From Mycoplasmopsis mucosicanis (GTDB taxonomy: Bacteria > Bacillota_I > Bacilli_A > Mycoplasmatales > Metamycoplasmataceae), in contig NZ_SMDN01000008.1 in the NCBI RefSeq assembly GCF_006546935.1, positions 1 through 56,031 of the forward strand: a DNA stretch of 56,031 nt, in the 5' to 3' direction. How positions within the stretch are numbered: the first letter of the stretch is position 1; the number at the start of each line of letters is the position of its first letter. The notes under the pieces are model-generated. The model saw only the letters and a list, made by a program, of their open reading frames with translations. It did not search any database and had not been told where the DNA came from. Position numbers and translations under genes: made by a program. Below, piece after piece: positions 1 through 11,746 of this stretch.

Positions 1-48
1 ATTTGAAACTCTTCATTGTCTTGAAACCAATTCTTTTTTAACTTTCAT
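1..48 (-). CDS. Outward-reading partial gene, possible transposase N-terminus (left copy)
   Basis: Sixteen codons starting MKVKKELVSRQW (one TGA read as Trp) run off the window edge. TATAAT lies 8 bases upstream of the ATG and there is no ribosome-binding site, so the mRNA would be leaderless. The identical start is found at the other end of the window, which points to a multicopy gene such as a transposase. Too little is present to assign a family. Confidence 0.5.
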
Positions 49-169
49 ATATTAATTATACCACATTTAAGTATATAAGTATAAAAAATATATATTTTTA
101 TATTTTTATAAATAAAAATATAGAGCCGTAGAGGGCTCTAGTTTTATACTTAAAGTGGGAAACGCAGGT
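1..169 (-). repeat. Left copy of a 169-bp terminal inverted repeat (probable insertion-sequence end)
   Basis: This stretch is the reverse complement of the last 169 bases of the window with only three mismatches, two in a hairpin loop and one beside it. Reading inward to outward on the minus strand it holds an outer tip ACCTGCGTTTCCCAC, a 7-bp hairpin (TAGAGCC/GGCTCTA) that would block read-through from outside, an AT tract, a TATAAT box and the start of an outward gene. Hairpin, promoter and ORF in that order are typical of an IS left end. The IS family was not recognised. Confidence 0.75.
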
Positions 170-271
170 ATTATTATTAATATTTGTTAAATTTTGTATT
201 TCTACATTGATTATTAAGAATGGTTATATGTTAATCAATAAAATTTTAATACTTTTTTTAGTCTTTAGGAT

Positions 272-294
272 AAAAAAAACGGCACAAGGCCGTT
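272..294 (-). terminator. Rho-independent terminator of the YneF-like gene
   Basis: AACGGC/GCCGTT stem with a 5-base loop, followed on the minus strand by a run of eight T. It starts 4 bases after the stop codon of the adjacent gene. Confidence 0.8.
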
Positions 295-297
295 AAA

Positions 298-528
298 TTA
301 TTTACCTGCATTTTGCATTGAACGCATTACGTTTTTAATTTGTTGTTCAGAAGCCTTTCGTCCCATTTGAAGAAACATTGCTCTGATCATTTTTTCATTG
401 ATAGGAGGATTTTCTTTAAGTTGTTTTTGGATTTTTGATCTTGCGATAAAAAAACCAATCAAACCACCAATAAATCCTATAGCAATTGATACAAATACAA
501 GAGTTACTATTCAACCAGTTGTTCCCAT
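298..528 (-). CDS. YneF-family (UPF0154) small membrane protein
   Basis: A 76-residue protein with one N-terminal transmembrane helix (about residues 7-28, glycine-rich, beginning MGTTGWIV) followed by a basic stretch and the family hallmarks NPPINEKMIRAMF and MGRKASEQQIKN. Length, topology and motifs match the YneF/UPF0154 family of Firmicutes and mollicutes, whose function is unknown. The sixth codon is TGA (Trp), so the gene is cut short if the standard code is used. The start has a clear Shine-Dalgarno, TAGGAGATAAA, just upstream. It lies 33 bases downstream of the giant SGNH gene and may be read from it or from its own promoter. Confidence 0.85.
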
Positions 529-561
529 TTTATCTCCTAATAGTTTTAAATTTTATCATAA

Positions 562-3500
562 TTATTTAGTTTCCACAGGTTGATAACCTTTTATCATATC
601 CTCTAGTAGAACTTGTTTTTTTGTTTTTGTTTTATTATATTTCGTGTCTTTAGTATCACCATAATAAATGTAAACGAGTGTGTGATCACGACCGTAGAAG
701 CTATCGCTTAAACTACTTGAACGAGATCTGTATGTTGATGTACTAAAAAAACCACTGTAAGTGAGTACCTGATAACCTGCTATGAAGTCGTCTAGCGCTT
801 CACTATTTTTATTAAATCCGATAATGTCTTTTTTATCTGAATATTTATTTAAAACTCCTGAATAATTTTTTATATTGTCTTCAAATGCATTTTTATATGC
901 ATTGGCCACTACTTTTTCAGCAGATATAGCAGTTCTGTTTCAAAATACAATTTTTGGTGTCACATTATTGTACATAATTTGTGAAAAGAATGCATAAAAT
1001 CTTCATAAGGCTTTATAGCCATCACTATTTTTCTTGAGATCGTTGATATCTTTATATTTATCTTTTGTGTTTAATTCTTCAAAAAATGCTTTAACTAGAG
1101 GTGATACGAATATTCTAACAAACGCAGTTCCATCACCGTTTAAAATGCCACCAATTCCGCTAAATGCATCAAATGATACAGAACTTTTATCTCCAAACAT
1201 TGTTGCATAAATTCCTTTATTAGTAGATTGAGGCGAGTATTGGAAAATTAGGTTAATAAAATCTGAGTATGCCTTAGCATCTATTTTTTCAAAAATCTGT
1301 TTGAATACATCAGAATTTTGGAATATTTTACCTAATAATATAACTCCTTTATCATTTGAGATAAATTTAGTAGCACCTTTAATTAATGCATTTTGCATCA
1401 GTGTTGGTAATTCTTCAATTTTGTGATTTTCTAGTTTTTGCAATGTTGTGAAAATCTCATCAATAACATCGTTAACAATTCTTGTGTTGACTGCTTGTTT
1501 AAGTAGTGATTTTACAAATTTTTGTACAACATTGACTTTATCTTCAGGGAATTTAATTTCAGAATCTTGCATAAGTTTGGCTAAAATTTTGCCAACTGCT
1601 TCAGAAATTGAATCGTTATTAGTGATTGTATTTTTTATTCAAGTTTTTAGATGTTCTTTAATTGTTTGAGCATTGTTTGATTTAAAGAATTTAGACAATG
1701 CGACAGGTCAAGAATCTAATTCTGCATATTCAGTAGAATTGTTAATTATTTCATTGATAAAAGTATTGAGAATTTGCTTCAATTCATTTGATTTGAATGT
1801 GTCTTGCAATGTTTTAGTTGCATCATGCTGACTAATTCCGAAATTTTGTAGATTTTCGCTTAATCCAAAATCGTTTATAAATTTATTGATTTGTTGGTCA
1901 TTTGAAGTGATAGACATGATAACTTTTGATATATCATCAATCAAAATTTGTTTATTATCTTTCAATGTTTTTGATTCTAAAAGAGTTTTTACCAAATTAT
2001 AGTTTCCTAAATCAAGTTCAGTCAATAATTGTTTAGCAAATTTACTTCCAAAATCACTAAGTTTATCTTTTCCGCTCGAAGCTTTAAACAATGCTTCAAC
2101 AAGATGAGGTACAATTTTGAGTTTTTTAATTAATTCAGGTAGTTCGTTAAACAAACTCTTGCTAAATTCAACATTTTTTGGATCATTAACATCTACACCA
2201 TAAGGTTCAATGTTTTCTTTTCATAAACTGTGCAATAAATTATAAAGATTTTTGTGTCCAAATATTTTAGAGACAATATTTTCTAAAGCACTTGCAACAT
2301 GATCTCTGTTTTCTTTGTTTTCAAAAACAATATTAACAAGCTCACTAATTGAATTGATACTTGCAGTTTTTGTATCACTTAAGCCTTTTAAAGCTATTTC
2401 AAAAATTTTGATAACGTCATCTTTCGAGCTAACAAATGAATCTCTAAATATTGTTTTAAATTCTTCTTCGCTAAGATGTTTAGAAATTCTTTTACCTGTT
2501 GGTTCATCTAGTTGCTGATAAATTTGTGTAAATAATGTCCTTTGGTTTGGTAAGAATGCAACAATATTGTATGCAAGTTGTTTTAATACCTCGATGTTGT
2601 TTTTAATAATATCGCTATTCACATATCTTTTGAGTAAATTAAGCAAACTAATTTCAGGTTGAGCGAAGTCAAACACTGATTTTACAGTATTTTTGGTCAA
2701 AGCGGCTGTATCAATATGAGTTCCGTTTTTGCTCAATTCATCAACTAAACTTTCAACTAAATTGTGTGTAAGACTGCTAGATTGATTGTATTGAGAAAAC
2801 TGATTAAGGATGTCAGAAACTAGTTTTTTAATTTGTTCTTCAGTAATATCTTTACCTAAAAGTTCATCAGATTTTAAGAATTTGACAATAACTTTAGTCA
2901 ATGGTTCAGTAAATCCATTGTTTTTGATTGCATTGTCAAAGAATTTATTTAAGTTATCTTTAACTAGTTTTTTCTGATCTTCGCTCTTTAATCAATTTTT
3001 TATTATGAAATCAAAATCACCAATTTTTTCTTGAGTTACTTCATCAGCAAAAATTCCTTTTTCAATGAAATTTGCAAGTAGTACTTCGAGTTCGTTTTGA
3101 TCTAAAAAGTACTCAATTAATGCTTTTGCATTATCGAATTCAAGAATTGAACCACCATATTTTATTTTGCTAACAAGATTGTTAAACAATGGTTTTACTT
3201 CTTCTAAGGTTAAAGATTTTTTAATAAATTTTATGAATTTAGAAAGTGGTACTGATTGAGTTGAACCCTTAATTCCTAGTTTTATTAAGTCAAAGTAGTT
3301 TTGAACTTTTTCAACTTCACTAGAATCAATTTTGGCTAAATGATCAATAAAACTATCTACAAAATCAGTAGCTTCAGTAGTTGAAAAGACTTTTTGAACA
3401 AGTTTTACAAAGTCTGCTTGTGAAATGAATTCACTTGCTTTTGCACCAAAACTTTGATAAATTTTGAGTAAAAATGCTTCATTTTTAGGTAGTTTAACAA

Positions 3501-6500
3501 GTAATTTTTTGACTAAAAACTTCAATATTTCACTGTGTTTATGAACTAAATTGTGTTTTGCGAGTGATTTAACAATATTTATGATACTTTTTTCAAGACT
3601 ATCACCTTCATAAACAATTTTAAGAATTGACTCTATGAGTTTTTTTGCATCAATTTGAGTACCTTTTTGTGCTACTTGTTCAATTATTTCAGTAACAATT
3701 TTGTCAATTATTTTGCTATCTTTATTGATTGACTCAATGTTTGTGAATATATCTTTTATTAAATCTTTTATTTTATTTGTTGTGTCTTGATTATTTTGTT
3801 CATTCAATTGTGAATTTAATAGATGAACCAAAAGATTTTGAACCTTATCTTGCTTCAATAAATCAGTGATTAAGGTTGTTAAAGTTTGCTCAACACGTTT
3901 TTTATTTCCATTGCTTAATCAATGTTTAAGAATTACATCAATACTAATTATTTGACTTAATTTGGTGTTTGGTGCAAGTAAACCATCTTTTATGAAGCTA
4001 TCAATAAGTGATTTTGATGAGTCGTGTGAAACGATATATTTAACAATTTCTTTGAGATCATTTGTTATTTGTTCATCATTTTTGCCTAACAATTTTGTGT
4101 TTAATTTTGTAAATATTGGTTTGAGTTCATCATAGTCAAAAACTTTATTTACCAATGCTACAAAACATTTGTATAGAGTGTCTGATTTTGATTCAGAATA
4201 AATAGTTCTAATTAAGTCAACAATGTCTTTAGATTTGTTTATTTTTGCTTCATCAATGTTTATTAGTTCATGAATAAGTTTTTCTATTAATGAATTGAAT
4301 TCTGGTTCATTTGCTAAACGTGTTAAAACAGTTTTTATTGACTCTTTATTTTCAAGACTAAATCCAAGATTTAAAGTAATAAACTCAACAAATTTATCAT
4401 CATTAGGTAAATATTTAAGAGTGTTTATGAAGACATTTTTGATTAGGTCTTTGTGATTATTAAATAATTTGTTAGCAACTAATTCTTTAAGAATATTATT
4501 CAATAGTTCTTCAACAGAATTTGCCTTAAATACTGATTTTCCAATGGAATTGGTCAAATCAATGAGACTGAATGAACTATTGTTTTGATTAAAGTAATTT
4601 TGAATTACAACAACAATGTTGTTAAATAGTTGATCTTTATCGTCTTTGGTCTTAATTGTATTAAAGATGTCAGAAACAAAAGATTTAATATTATCACGTG
4701 TAATATTGTCTGAAAGATGAGTTCTTGTGCTTAATTGTGATCAAATTAAGTCAGTAATAATTTCAACAAAATCATCACTGTTTACAAGGTCTTTGAGTAA
4801 TTCAATAGTTTTTTGGCTAATTTCTTTATTGTGTTCAGCATCACTAAATCATTGCTTAAATAAGAAGTTTATATCTGTTATTTTATCTAATTTACTATGC
4901 TCATTTAATAAAGCATTTTGCACAAAATCCTTGACTAAAAAGCGTAATGATTGACTTTGTAAAAGATGTTTAGCAAAATTAAGAACATTTTCTCTATTAA
5001 CATTTTTAAAGTTTTTAGCTCAATTTTTATGCTCGAAATCTAATGCTTCCTTAACCTCATCAAAATCTGCTATTTTCAATAATAATTCAAAGAAATTATT
5101 GAATATATCAGTATTTTTGTCGCTAACTAAAACGTGTTTCAATAGTTCTAAAACACTATGTGAATTTTGAATTGTTGAGTTATCAATATTGAGAAGCGAG
5201 TTAGTAATCGAGTTAAACGATGATTTAAACTCATCTAGTTCAAATATTTTGTTAACTAGTGAATTAAATTTTTCAGCTGTGAAAGCATCTGAATTTTGAA
5301 GTCCAAGAAGACCAAATAAATAGTTGTTTTGAATTAATGCTTGCTTCAATGAAGGTAAAGATATTTCAAGTAAATTACGCAATATTTCACTGTGTTTTTG
5401 TAATATGTTTTGACTTGCTAAAATCTTAATTATTTGCAATACTGACTGGTCAATACTATTTCCCTTAAACACTGAATTTACAATAGTTTTAGTAAAATTC
5501 GATACATCAATATTTGTACCATTTTTTGCTAATTGCTCAACCAATTCCGCAGACACATTATCAATTAAATGTGTTTGTGAATTTATCTCAGTAATACTCT
5601 TAAATAAATCACTTATGAGACTGTCTAACTGATTTTTATTGATTTTATTTGCAATATTAAAGCTTTGTAATTTTGCATAAATAATGTCTGATGTTAATGA
5701 AGAAAGTTCACCTGAATTTGTTCCACTTAAGATCAATTCAGCGATGTTTTGTTTAAGTTCATCCCTTACTTTTGCATCAGAAAGTGCATTTTTCAATATA
5801 GTATTGAAATCTTTTATGTTTTGCTCATTTGTTTTTTCACCAAATATTGCACTACTTAAAAATTGTGTGAGTATTTTTTGAGCAGCTTTTGTCTTAACAA
5901 GACTAACCACAAACAATTTGATTTTTTGTTTATCAAGACCTTTGAAACCACCAGGAATGAGATCAAAAAGTTTAGCAAAAACTGGATTTAACTCTTCATA
6001 ATTGACAAGTTTTCCAACTAAAAGCAATATTTTTTCACTTAAGAGTTCTTTATTTGTATTGTTGTATATTGCTTTTGTGAGATCAAAAAGTGAAGCAATC
6101 TTTGAATCTTTATTGAATTTTAGTGAAGACAATGAGTCAATTAGTGAATTTAGTAATTCTATTGCTTCATTTTCATTTAGTAGTTTTTGTAGCAGTGCAG
6201 TAATTTCTTGTTGAGTAATTAAATCTTTTGTATAGGTTTTTAATGCAGAAGATATTGAAGCAGAAATTTGTTCTAGATTTTTAGGTTCTTTTATTGAATT
6301 AATCAATAATTTTGCTAGAGTTTCTTTGTTTGAACCTATTGCATCATTTTTGTTTAATGCTTCAATAATTTTGACAAAATTATTGTCAATATTTTTTCCA
6401 TTAAATACTGAATTTTGTATCTTTTGGGCAAATAATGCTCAATTTACTTTAGTACCGTTTTGACTTAATTCAAAAGTTAATTGACTAACAATGTTTTGAA

Positions 6501-9500
6501 TAATTGAAGAATTATGAGTTAAAAAGCTTAGACTCGATATACCATCTGAAAGTAATTTAATTAGTTTTTCTTTTTCAATATTTTGAGCAATAGGTGTATT
6601 TGCTAAAAGGTTTTGGTATATGACTTCTGCTAAGTGATCAATAAAGTCTTGATTTGCAAAGAGATTACTCAAATAAGTATTTATTTTTTGATTTGCTTGA
6701 TCACGCTTAAGGTTGGTTGAAAGTCAAGTATGTAAAATTCCATCAAAACTTATGTCTGCAATATGTTGCTCATCACCAAAAATACCATTGAAGACAAAAT
6801 CAAAAAGAAGTTCTTTAAAACCATCGGTTTCTAAGGCTTCTGAAATTAAATCACGAAGCAAAATTAAATTGAGTTTTTGTTTTTCACGAGGTAATTTTGA
6901 CTGAATATTTTTGAGCAATGTTTCAAGTTCATCTGAATCTAAAACATTGCGAACAAGTTGGATAAGTGGTTCAAAAATGTGTGAATCTTTGCTATTTTTT
7001 AATAATTTTCTTATCAAATCCTTAAGCGATGTTGCTTGTTGAATTTCCTCGTATTTAATGTTATTTAAATCGCTTACAAAACCTTGTAATACTTGCTCAA
7101 AGTTATCATCAGTAAAAATGTTAGATACAAGATTGTAGAATGTTTTTTGATCAACATAGGCACCAATTTTGTTTTGCAATAATTTATACAAATAATTACT
7201 GATATTTTCAATATTTTTTGGTCTTTTAATGAAGTACCGTATTGTGTTTGAAACAAGTTTTTGCAGTGTTTCTGAATGATTATTTAGATCAATGTTGCTA
7301 AAGTTTTTGATAATTTTGAGAATTGTTTGATCTATGTTTTCTTTATTGAATTTTAGGTCAAAAGCGCCAAGCAAATTACCTATAAATTCTTTAGTGTTGA
7401 AATTTGTTGGTACTTGTTTGCGTAATTGTTCAAGAAATTTGTCTGTGAGAATGTTTGTTATAGAAAATTCAGTGTTTATTTTGTCTCAACCACTTATAAG
7501 TTTTTGAGCAATTACATTGATTTCACTTGTGTTAATTCCTTCAAAAATTTCAGGGAATGATTTAAATAAATTGGTTATGACTCTTGAAGCAATTGCTTTA
7601 AATTCAGGATTTTTTACTAAGTCGTTTAGACCAAATTTAATGATATTTCTTAATGATTGTTCAGTTTTTTTGTTGTTAATAAATGTGAATCATAGTTCTT
7701 CAAAACTTTTGCTTTGACCATATTTTTGACTATCTTCAATAATATTTCCAATGATATCCACAATGTTTTGTTTAAATGTGTCAGATTCTAAAACCAATGA
7801 AATTAACCTACTGATATCATTTTTTGATATATATTTTTCGATTTCTTCATTGTAAAAAGCTCCAACAAAGGAAGTGATTTTCGATTTTGTTCATTTGTGT
7901 GAAATTAAGTTGGTGAGTAAGGTTTTACTTACAGATTTGAATTCTTGTAAGTCTTCTTTAAATACTGATGTTTGTGAAAGTGAAAAAATTCACTTGATTA
8001 TTTTTTGTTCATTTCCAAACTCTGATTTTAGAGCAGCAAAAAGATATTCAAGTTTATTAACTTTTGCTCCTTTTTTACCGTCGTTATCTCAGTCTTTCTC
8101 TCTAAATGTTTTTTCAACACTGAAAAGTAAATCTGCAATAATTTTGTTCTCTTTAAATCAGTTTCGTAAGCTGTTGTAATTTTTGGCATTGTTTTTAAAT
8201 AAAAAGTTTTTAAAAACACCTTTCTCATCAATTTCTTTATAGAAATCTGATTCAAAAAAACCTGGTAGAACTTGATCGAAAAGAATTGAACCTAAGTCAA
8301 TTAATTCTAAAACTCTATGTTTATAATTTTCATCATTGAATTTATTGTCTGATTGAGCTATGGTTCTAAGTTCATCGTTTTGTAGGATGAAATTATCTAA
8401 ATCTTTGCTAAATAATTTTTCATAAACACTGAATTCTGAGTTGTTTAGGGAAATTTGAGTAAGGAATGAATCTTGGTCAGAAGTCAAATATTTTTTTGAT
8501 CAATTTATGTTGTTTTTTCTAAATTCTGCTTGATTTCTGTTTGTTGTGGTGAGTTTAATAAACAAGTCAAGAGCAATTTTTTTATAACCTCTTATTCCAG
8601 GGTGTATATCAAAAAGTGTGTCAGTTAAAACTAAATTATTTTTTGTTCAGTACTCATAATCAAATGGATTTAGGTAATATACACCATGATTATTGGCTGT
8701 AAATTTAATTTTTTTGTTGATTAAGTCAATTAAAATTGAACTAATGCTAATTGAATTTTTAGGGTCTTTGCTGATATAACGATCAACCATATCAAAAATA
8801 GTTGTCATTGGAGTAGGAAAACCGATGAAATTTATGTTGACATCTTTGTTTAATTCACGTATTTGTTGAATTAATGAGCTTTGTGATTTTTCAATTGAGT
8901 CAAAAAATTCTTTAAATAAACCATTAACAAGTTTAACTACTGTAGGATAATCAACTCTTTTGTTGTTAATGATTTCAATAATTTGGCTAAAAGGAAAATT
9001 AGCTATATTTTTTCTTAATGTGTGTAAAAAATCATTTGCTCCTAATGAAATTGTGAGCAAGTTCGCGCTTTTTGTTTTTTCAATAACATCAGCGGCTTTT
9101 TGTTTTCAATTTTCGCCAAAACGTGCTTTTAAAATTGCTTCTTGAGCAACGGTAGGAGTAAATTTAGGATTTTTAAACTTCAAAAGCGTGTCTCATTCAA
9201 CAAATGTTGAACCAGACACAGCATGGTTTTTAAAACTACCTAAACGATCAATTTGATTGAAAAAATATGCTAAATATGCAGGATATGAAAGACCACTTAC
9301 TTTTCCGTTATCAAATGAGCCGGGGTAATCATTGTCTAACTTTGCAACAAAACCAGCCGTTATTGAGTCACCAAATGCCAAATAATTAATTTTTTTATCT
9401 TGCGCAATTAAATTTGGTGATTGCAAACGTGGTGAAAGTGTTAAAAAAGATCCTTGATTTTGTTCATTATTTATTGATTTTGATTCATCTTGATCCTTTT

Positions 9501-9675
9501 TTGGTAGTTCAGGAATTGACGATGATTGATCATCGTTATTGTTTTGAACAACTTGACTCGATTCTTTTAGTTTTTTCTCTTGAGTAGGTATTAAACTTAG
9601 TGTAGTTGCAAGCGTTACACTAAGACCTAAAGCAGCTAAAGAAATAAGCACATTTTTTACACGATTTTTTCTCAT
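562..9675 (-). CDS. Giant exported SGNH/GDSL hydrolase-domain protein with long helical repeat tail (3037 aa)
   Basis: I read every gap between the standard-code fragments: only TGA (Trp) interrupts them, never TAA or TAG, so this is one ORF. The N-terminus is basic with a hydrophobic segment (about 8-29) and no lipobox, so a signal peptide or anchor; residues 35-90 are a charged, low-complexity linker. Residues 96-370 form an SGNH hydrolase domain: block I FGDSITAG with Ser104, block III LGANDF with Asn214, and block V FDIHPG with Asp356/His358, one residue shorter than the usual DxxHP. The remaining ~2650 residues are predicted helical and built of diverged ~310-residue repeats. Family knowledge: SGNH enzymes cleave esters of lipids or sugars; the substrate here is unknown. 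Start chosen for GGAG 6 bases upstream and a TATAAT box about 20 bases upstream. Confidence 0.88.
2221..6726 (-). repeat. Degenerate ~310-residue tandem repeats inside the giant SGNH protein
   Basis: The same landmarks recur. An ILKxW-type motif sits at about 6724, 5785, 4849, 3919, 2992 and (weakly) 2221, giving spacings of about 939, 936, 930, 927 and 771 bases. An (K/N)GTxI/V motif near 6455, 5515, 3655 and 2725 precedes an SVF-like motif and HSEIL-like motif in most units. Identity between units is low, so these are old duplications rather than recent slippage. Confidence 0.7.
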
Positions 9676-9763
9676 TAGTTCTCCGTTGCCCTTATTATAT
9701 ATTAGATATTAATATAAGAATAAGTAAAAGTTTGAAGTATTATACATATAAATTAAGTTACAA

Positions 9764-9945
9764 AATAAAAAAAGCAGAGTCATAACTCTGCATTATCATT
9801 AATTTAAAACTAAAATATTAATTTGTCATAATCTTAATTATGACTTGTCGGATGAAAAAAATGAATATAAAAAACAAATAATTCTAGTTTTAATTTTGTA
9901 CTATTACCAATATTTTTATTGATAATGGTGCTAACTTATTATAGA
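9764..9945 (-). ncRNA. Candidate small RNA
   Basis: On the minus strand a TATAAT box (about 9935-9940) is followed by about 150 non-coding bases with a hairpin (GTCATAAT/ATTATGAC) and then a textbook terminator. The upstream gene already has its own terminator at 10036-10064, so the second terminator has no protein gene to serve. No known RNA family was recognised; it may simply insulate the downstream giant gene. Confidence 0.2.
9767..9791 (-). terminator. Rho-independent terminator without an obvious gene
   Basis: GCAGAGT/ACTCTGC stem with loop of four, then seven T on the minus strand. Confidence 0.75.
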
Positions 9946-10035
9946 ACTTTAATTTAAAAAAGTTAATTATTTTTAAGTGATTTTCATAGTTAAAAATTTT
10001 AAAATTTTGCAGTTTTACACACTTAAAACATAAAT

Positions 10036-10064
10036 AAATATCGAGCATTTTGTGCTCGATATTT
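10036..10064 (-). terminator. Terminator of the dCMP deaminase gene
   Basis: Perfect 12-bp stem (AAATATCGAGCA and its complement) with a 5-base loop, about 50 bases after the stop codon. A T-rich run also follows on the plus strand, but no plus-strand gene leads into it. Confidence 0.7.
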
Positions 10065-10114
10065 TCTCTTTTTTTATTCAAAAATAAGTTTTTTTATTGA
10101 ATTTTTGATTTTTT

Positions 10115-10609
10115 TTAGGCCTTGAACATTTTTTCACCAACTTGCACATTAACATTTGTGTCAATTTCTAGTTGAACACAATTAATATTGCAACTTTGCA
10201 AAATTTTACGAGCTATTTCACCATCTTCAGTATCATGATATTTATCAGACTCATAGATTACTGTGTCTATACCTGCTTGCACAATTGTTTTTGCACAATT
10301 TGAACAAGGATAAAGTGATGTATAGAGTGTTGCTCCTTTTGTTTTGCCAAATGCATTGATGATTGCGTTAACTTCAGCATGAATAACATAAGGGTATTTT
10401 GTGTCTTTAGGTTTTGATGCTTCACGGTCTCAAGGAAATGTGTCATCATCAATGCCTTTAGGCATCCCGTTGTAACCTAAACCAACAACTTTTTTATCTT
10501 TATCTACTATACATGCTCCAACTTGTGTGCTAGGATCTTTAGATCTTAATGCTGAAACTTTGGACAATGCCATAAAATAACCATCTCAATATAATGAATC
10601 TTTTTTCAT
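10115..10609 (-). CDS. dCMP deaminase (ComEB-type, zinc-dependent)
   Basis: 164 residues; deaminates dCMP to dUMP, feeding thymidylate synthesis in the cytosol. The deaminase zinc site is complete: an HAEVNAI motif (His ligand and catalytic Glu) followed by PCSNC (two Cys ligands). The N-terminal STQVGACIV and YNGMP segments are those of the deoxycytidylate deaminase/ComE operon protein 2 family, and the length is normal. TATAAT ends about 9 bases before the ATG with no Shine-Dalgarno, so translation is probably leaderless. Monocistronic, with its own terminator. A related cytidine/tRNA deaminase role is less likely given the length and N-terminal motifs. Confidence 0.9.
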
Positions 10610-10665
10610 AAATAAAATTATAACACTTTTAATACTCTGTAATTTTAGTGTTAAATTTCTCTAAA

Positions 10666-10690
10666 TACTCAAAAATGAGTAGTTTTGGTC
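10666..10690 (+). repeat. Dispersed intergenic palindromic motif, copy 1
   Basis: TACTCAAAAATGAGTA followed by GTTTTGGTC. This is a fully palindromic variant of the motif repeated in other intergenic gaps, about 80 bases upstream of the next start codon. Confidence 0.6.
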
Positions 10691-10769
10691 AAAAAAATAA
10701 AATCAAAACGCAGTCTATAAAATATATGATTTAAGATATAATAAAAATTATTATTTATTAAGGAGAAAT

Positions 10770-11069
10770 ATGGCTAAATTTGAAAAAGATCCACTAGTGT
10801 GTCAAGAAAGAATCCAAAAAAGAAGAGAACTTTTAATTGAACTTTATGAAGAAAATAAACAAGAATTAGCAAACCCTACACTTGTTAAAGAAGATACAAT
10901 GAGCGAAAAAGAGTGCCAATATGCTGATTGTTTGTTAAGTAAATCTCTTATTGATGATAGACAATATAGATTAAGCAAAAAAATAAGTTTATTATCGGTT
11001 ATAGCTTCAGTATTATTGATTGTTATTTTCACCTTAATGGCTCTAATGATTGGTTCTTTAGGAAAATAG
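10770..11069 (+). CDS. Small membrane protein of unknown function, first gene of the c-di-AMP synthase operon
   Basis: 99 residues: a highly charged cytoplasmic N-terminal part (two Cys at about 51 and 55) and a single C-terminal transmembrane helix (about residues 73-95). I do not recognise the family. AAGGAG sits 6 bases upstream of the ATG and TATAAT about 32 bases upstream. The stop is one base before the start of the diadenylate cyclase gene, so the two are translationally linked; it could be a membrane partner of the cyclase, but that is inference from position only. Confidence 0.75.
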   Translation: MAKFEKDPLVCQERIQKRRELLIELYEENKQELANPTLVKEDTMSEKECQYADCLLSKSLIDDRQYRLSKKISLLSVIASVLLIVIFTLMALMIGSLGK

Positions 11070-11070
11070 A

Positions 11071-11745
11071 ATGCAACATAATTTAGTTTTACACAAAGCA
11101 GCATCATATCAATTTTCAAATAATGCAGTGCATAAAGAAAATATTTTACCTACATCTTTGGCTCAAGTAAAGGCCGAAGATTGATTATTGCTTTCAATTC
11201 TTTTGCTTTTGGTTGCAATTTTATTGATTTTGATTGTTCCATCATTGACTCGTTATATTAAAGCAAAACTTGTTAAAAAACGATTTGACAAACTTGGAAG
11301 CAGTACTCAAATTCGATTGATAAATCAACTTCGTGAAGCTGTTGAATATTTTTCACACAATAAAATTGGTGCCCTGATTACTATTGAAAATAGTGATAAA
11401 TTAGACGGCTTGCGAACTGATGGTATTATATTGAATGCAGACATAAGTTCATCGCTTTTGATTTCAATTTTCAATAAAGAATCGCCTTTACATGATGGTG
11501 CTGTAATTATTCGAGATAATAAAATTTATTATGCTGCAACTTTCTACAAAATTAGCAAAAAATCTATTGATAATCACTATGGGGCAAGACATCGAGCCGC
11601 AATGGGGATTAGTGAAGTTTGTGATGCATTAACTATTATCGTTTCTGAAGAAACAGGTGAATTGAAATTTGTGAAAAATGGTACATTTTTCAAAATTAGA
11701 GTTGAACAATTCCAAGAACAACTAATCAAATACTTAAAGGACTAA
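11071..11745 (+). CDS. cdaM: Membrane-anchored diadenylate cyclase (c-di-AMP synthase, CdaM type)
   Basis: 224 residues; condenses two ATP into cyclic di-AMP, the messenger for potassium and osmotic balance. After a polar N-terminus there is one transmembrane helix (about 38-58) and a coiled linker, then a DAC domain with both signature motifs: DGA at 142-144 and RHR at 173-175. A single TM before the DAC domain matches the mollicute CdaM layout rather than three-TM CdaA. Codon 38 is TGA (Trp), so a standard-code reading would start after it; the ATG one base after the preceding stop is preferred because it includes the full helix. mgtE follows after one base, linking c-di-AMP synthesis to ion transport. 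Confidence 0.92.
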
Positions 11746-11746
11746 A

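Larger units (their letters stand above)
9676..10035. other. Intergenic region with an isolated terminator and possible small RNA
   Basis: No convincing ORF. It holds the promoter of the giant gene on the left, a strong minus-strand terminator around 9767-9791, and a separate perfect 8-bp hairpin (GTCATAAT/ATTATGAC) upstream of that terminator. A 63-codon ORF overlapping the next terminator looks spurious. Confidence 0.5.

Noticed and set aside
398..8179. Short plus-strand ORFs opposite the giant gene and the YneF-like gene
   Set aside because: They are shadows of a continuous minus-strand frame, lack ribosome-binding sites and have no recognisable protein features.
562..9675. Cluster of a dozen separate small genes
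   Set aside because: All fragments share one frame and are separated only by TGA, which is Trp here; I checked the gaps for TAA and TAG and found none.
9890..10081. 63-codon minus-strand ORF
   Set aside because: It spans the perfect terminator hairpin of the dCMP deaminase gene, has no ribosome-binding site and is Lys/Ile/Phe-rich as expected of random AT-rich DNA.
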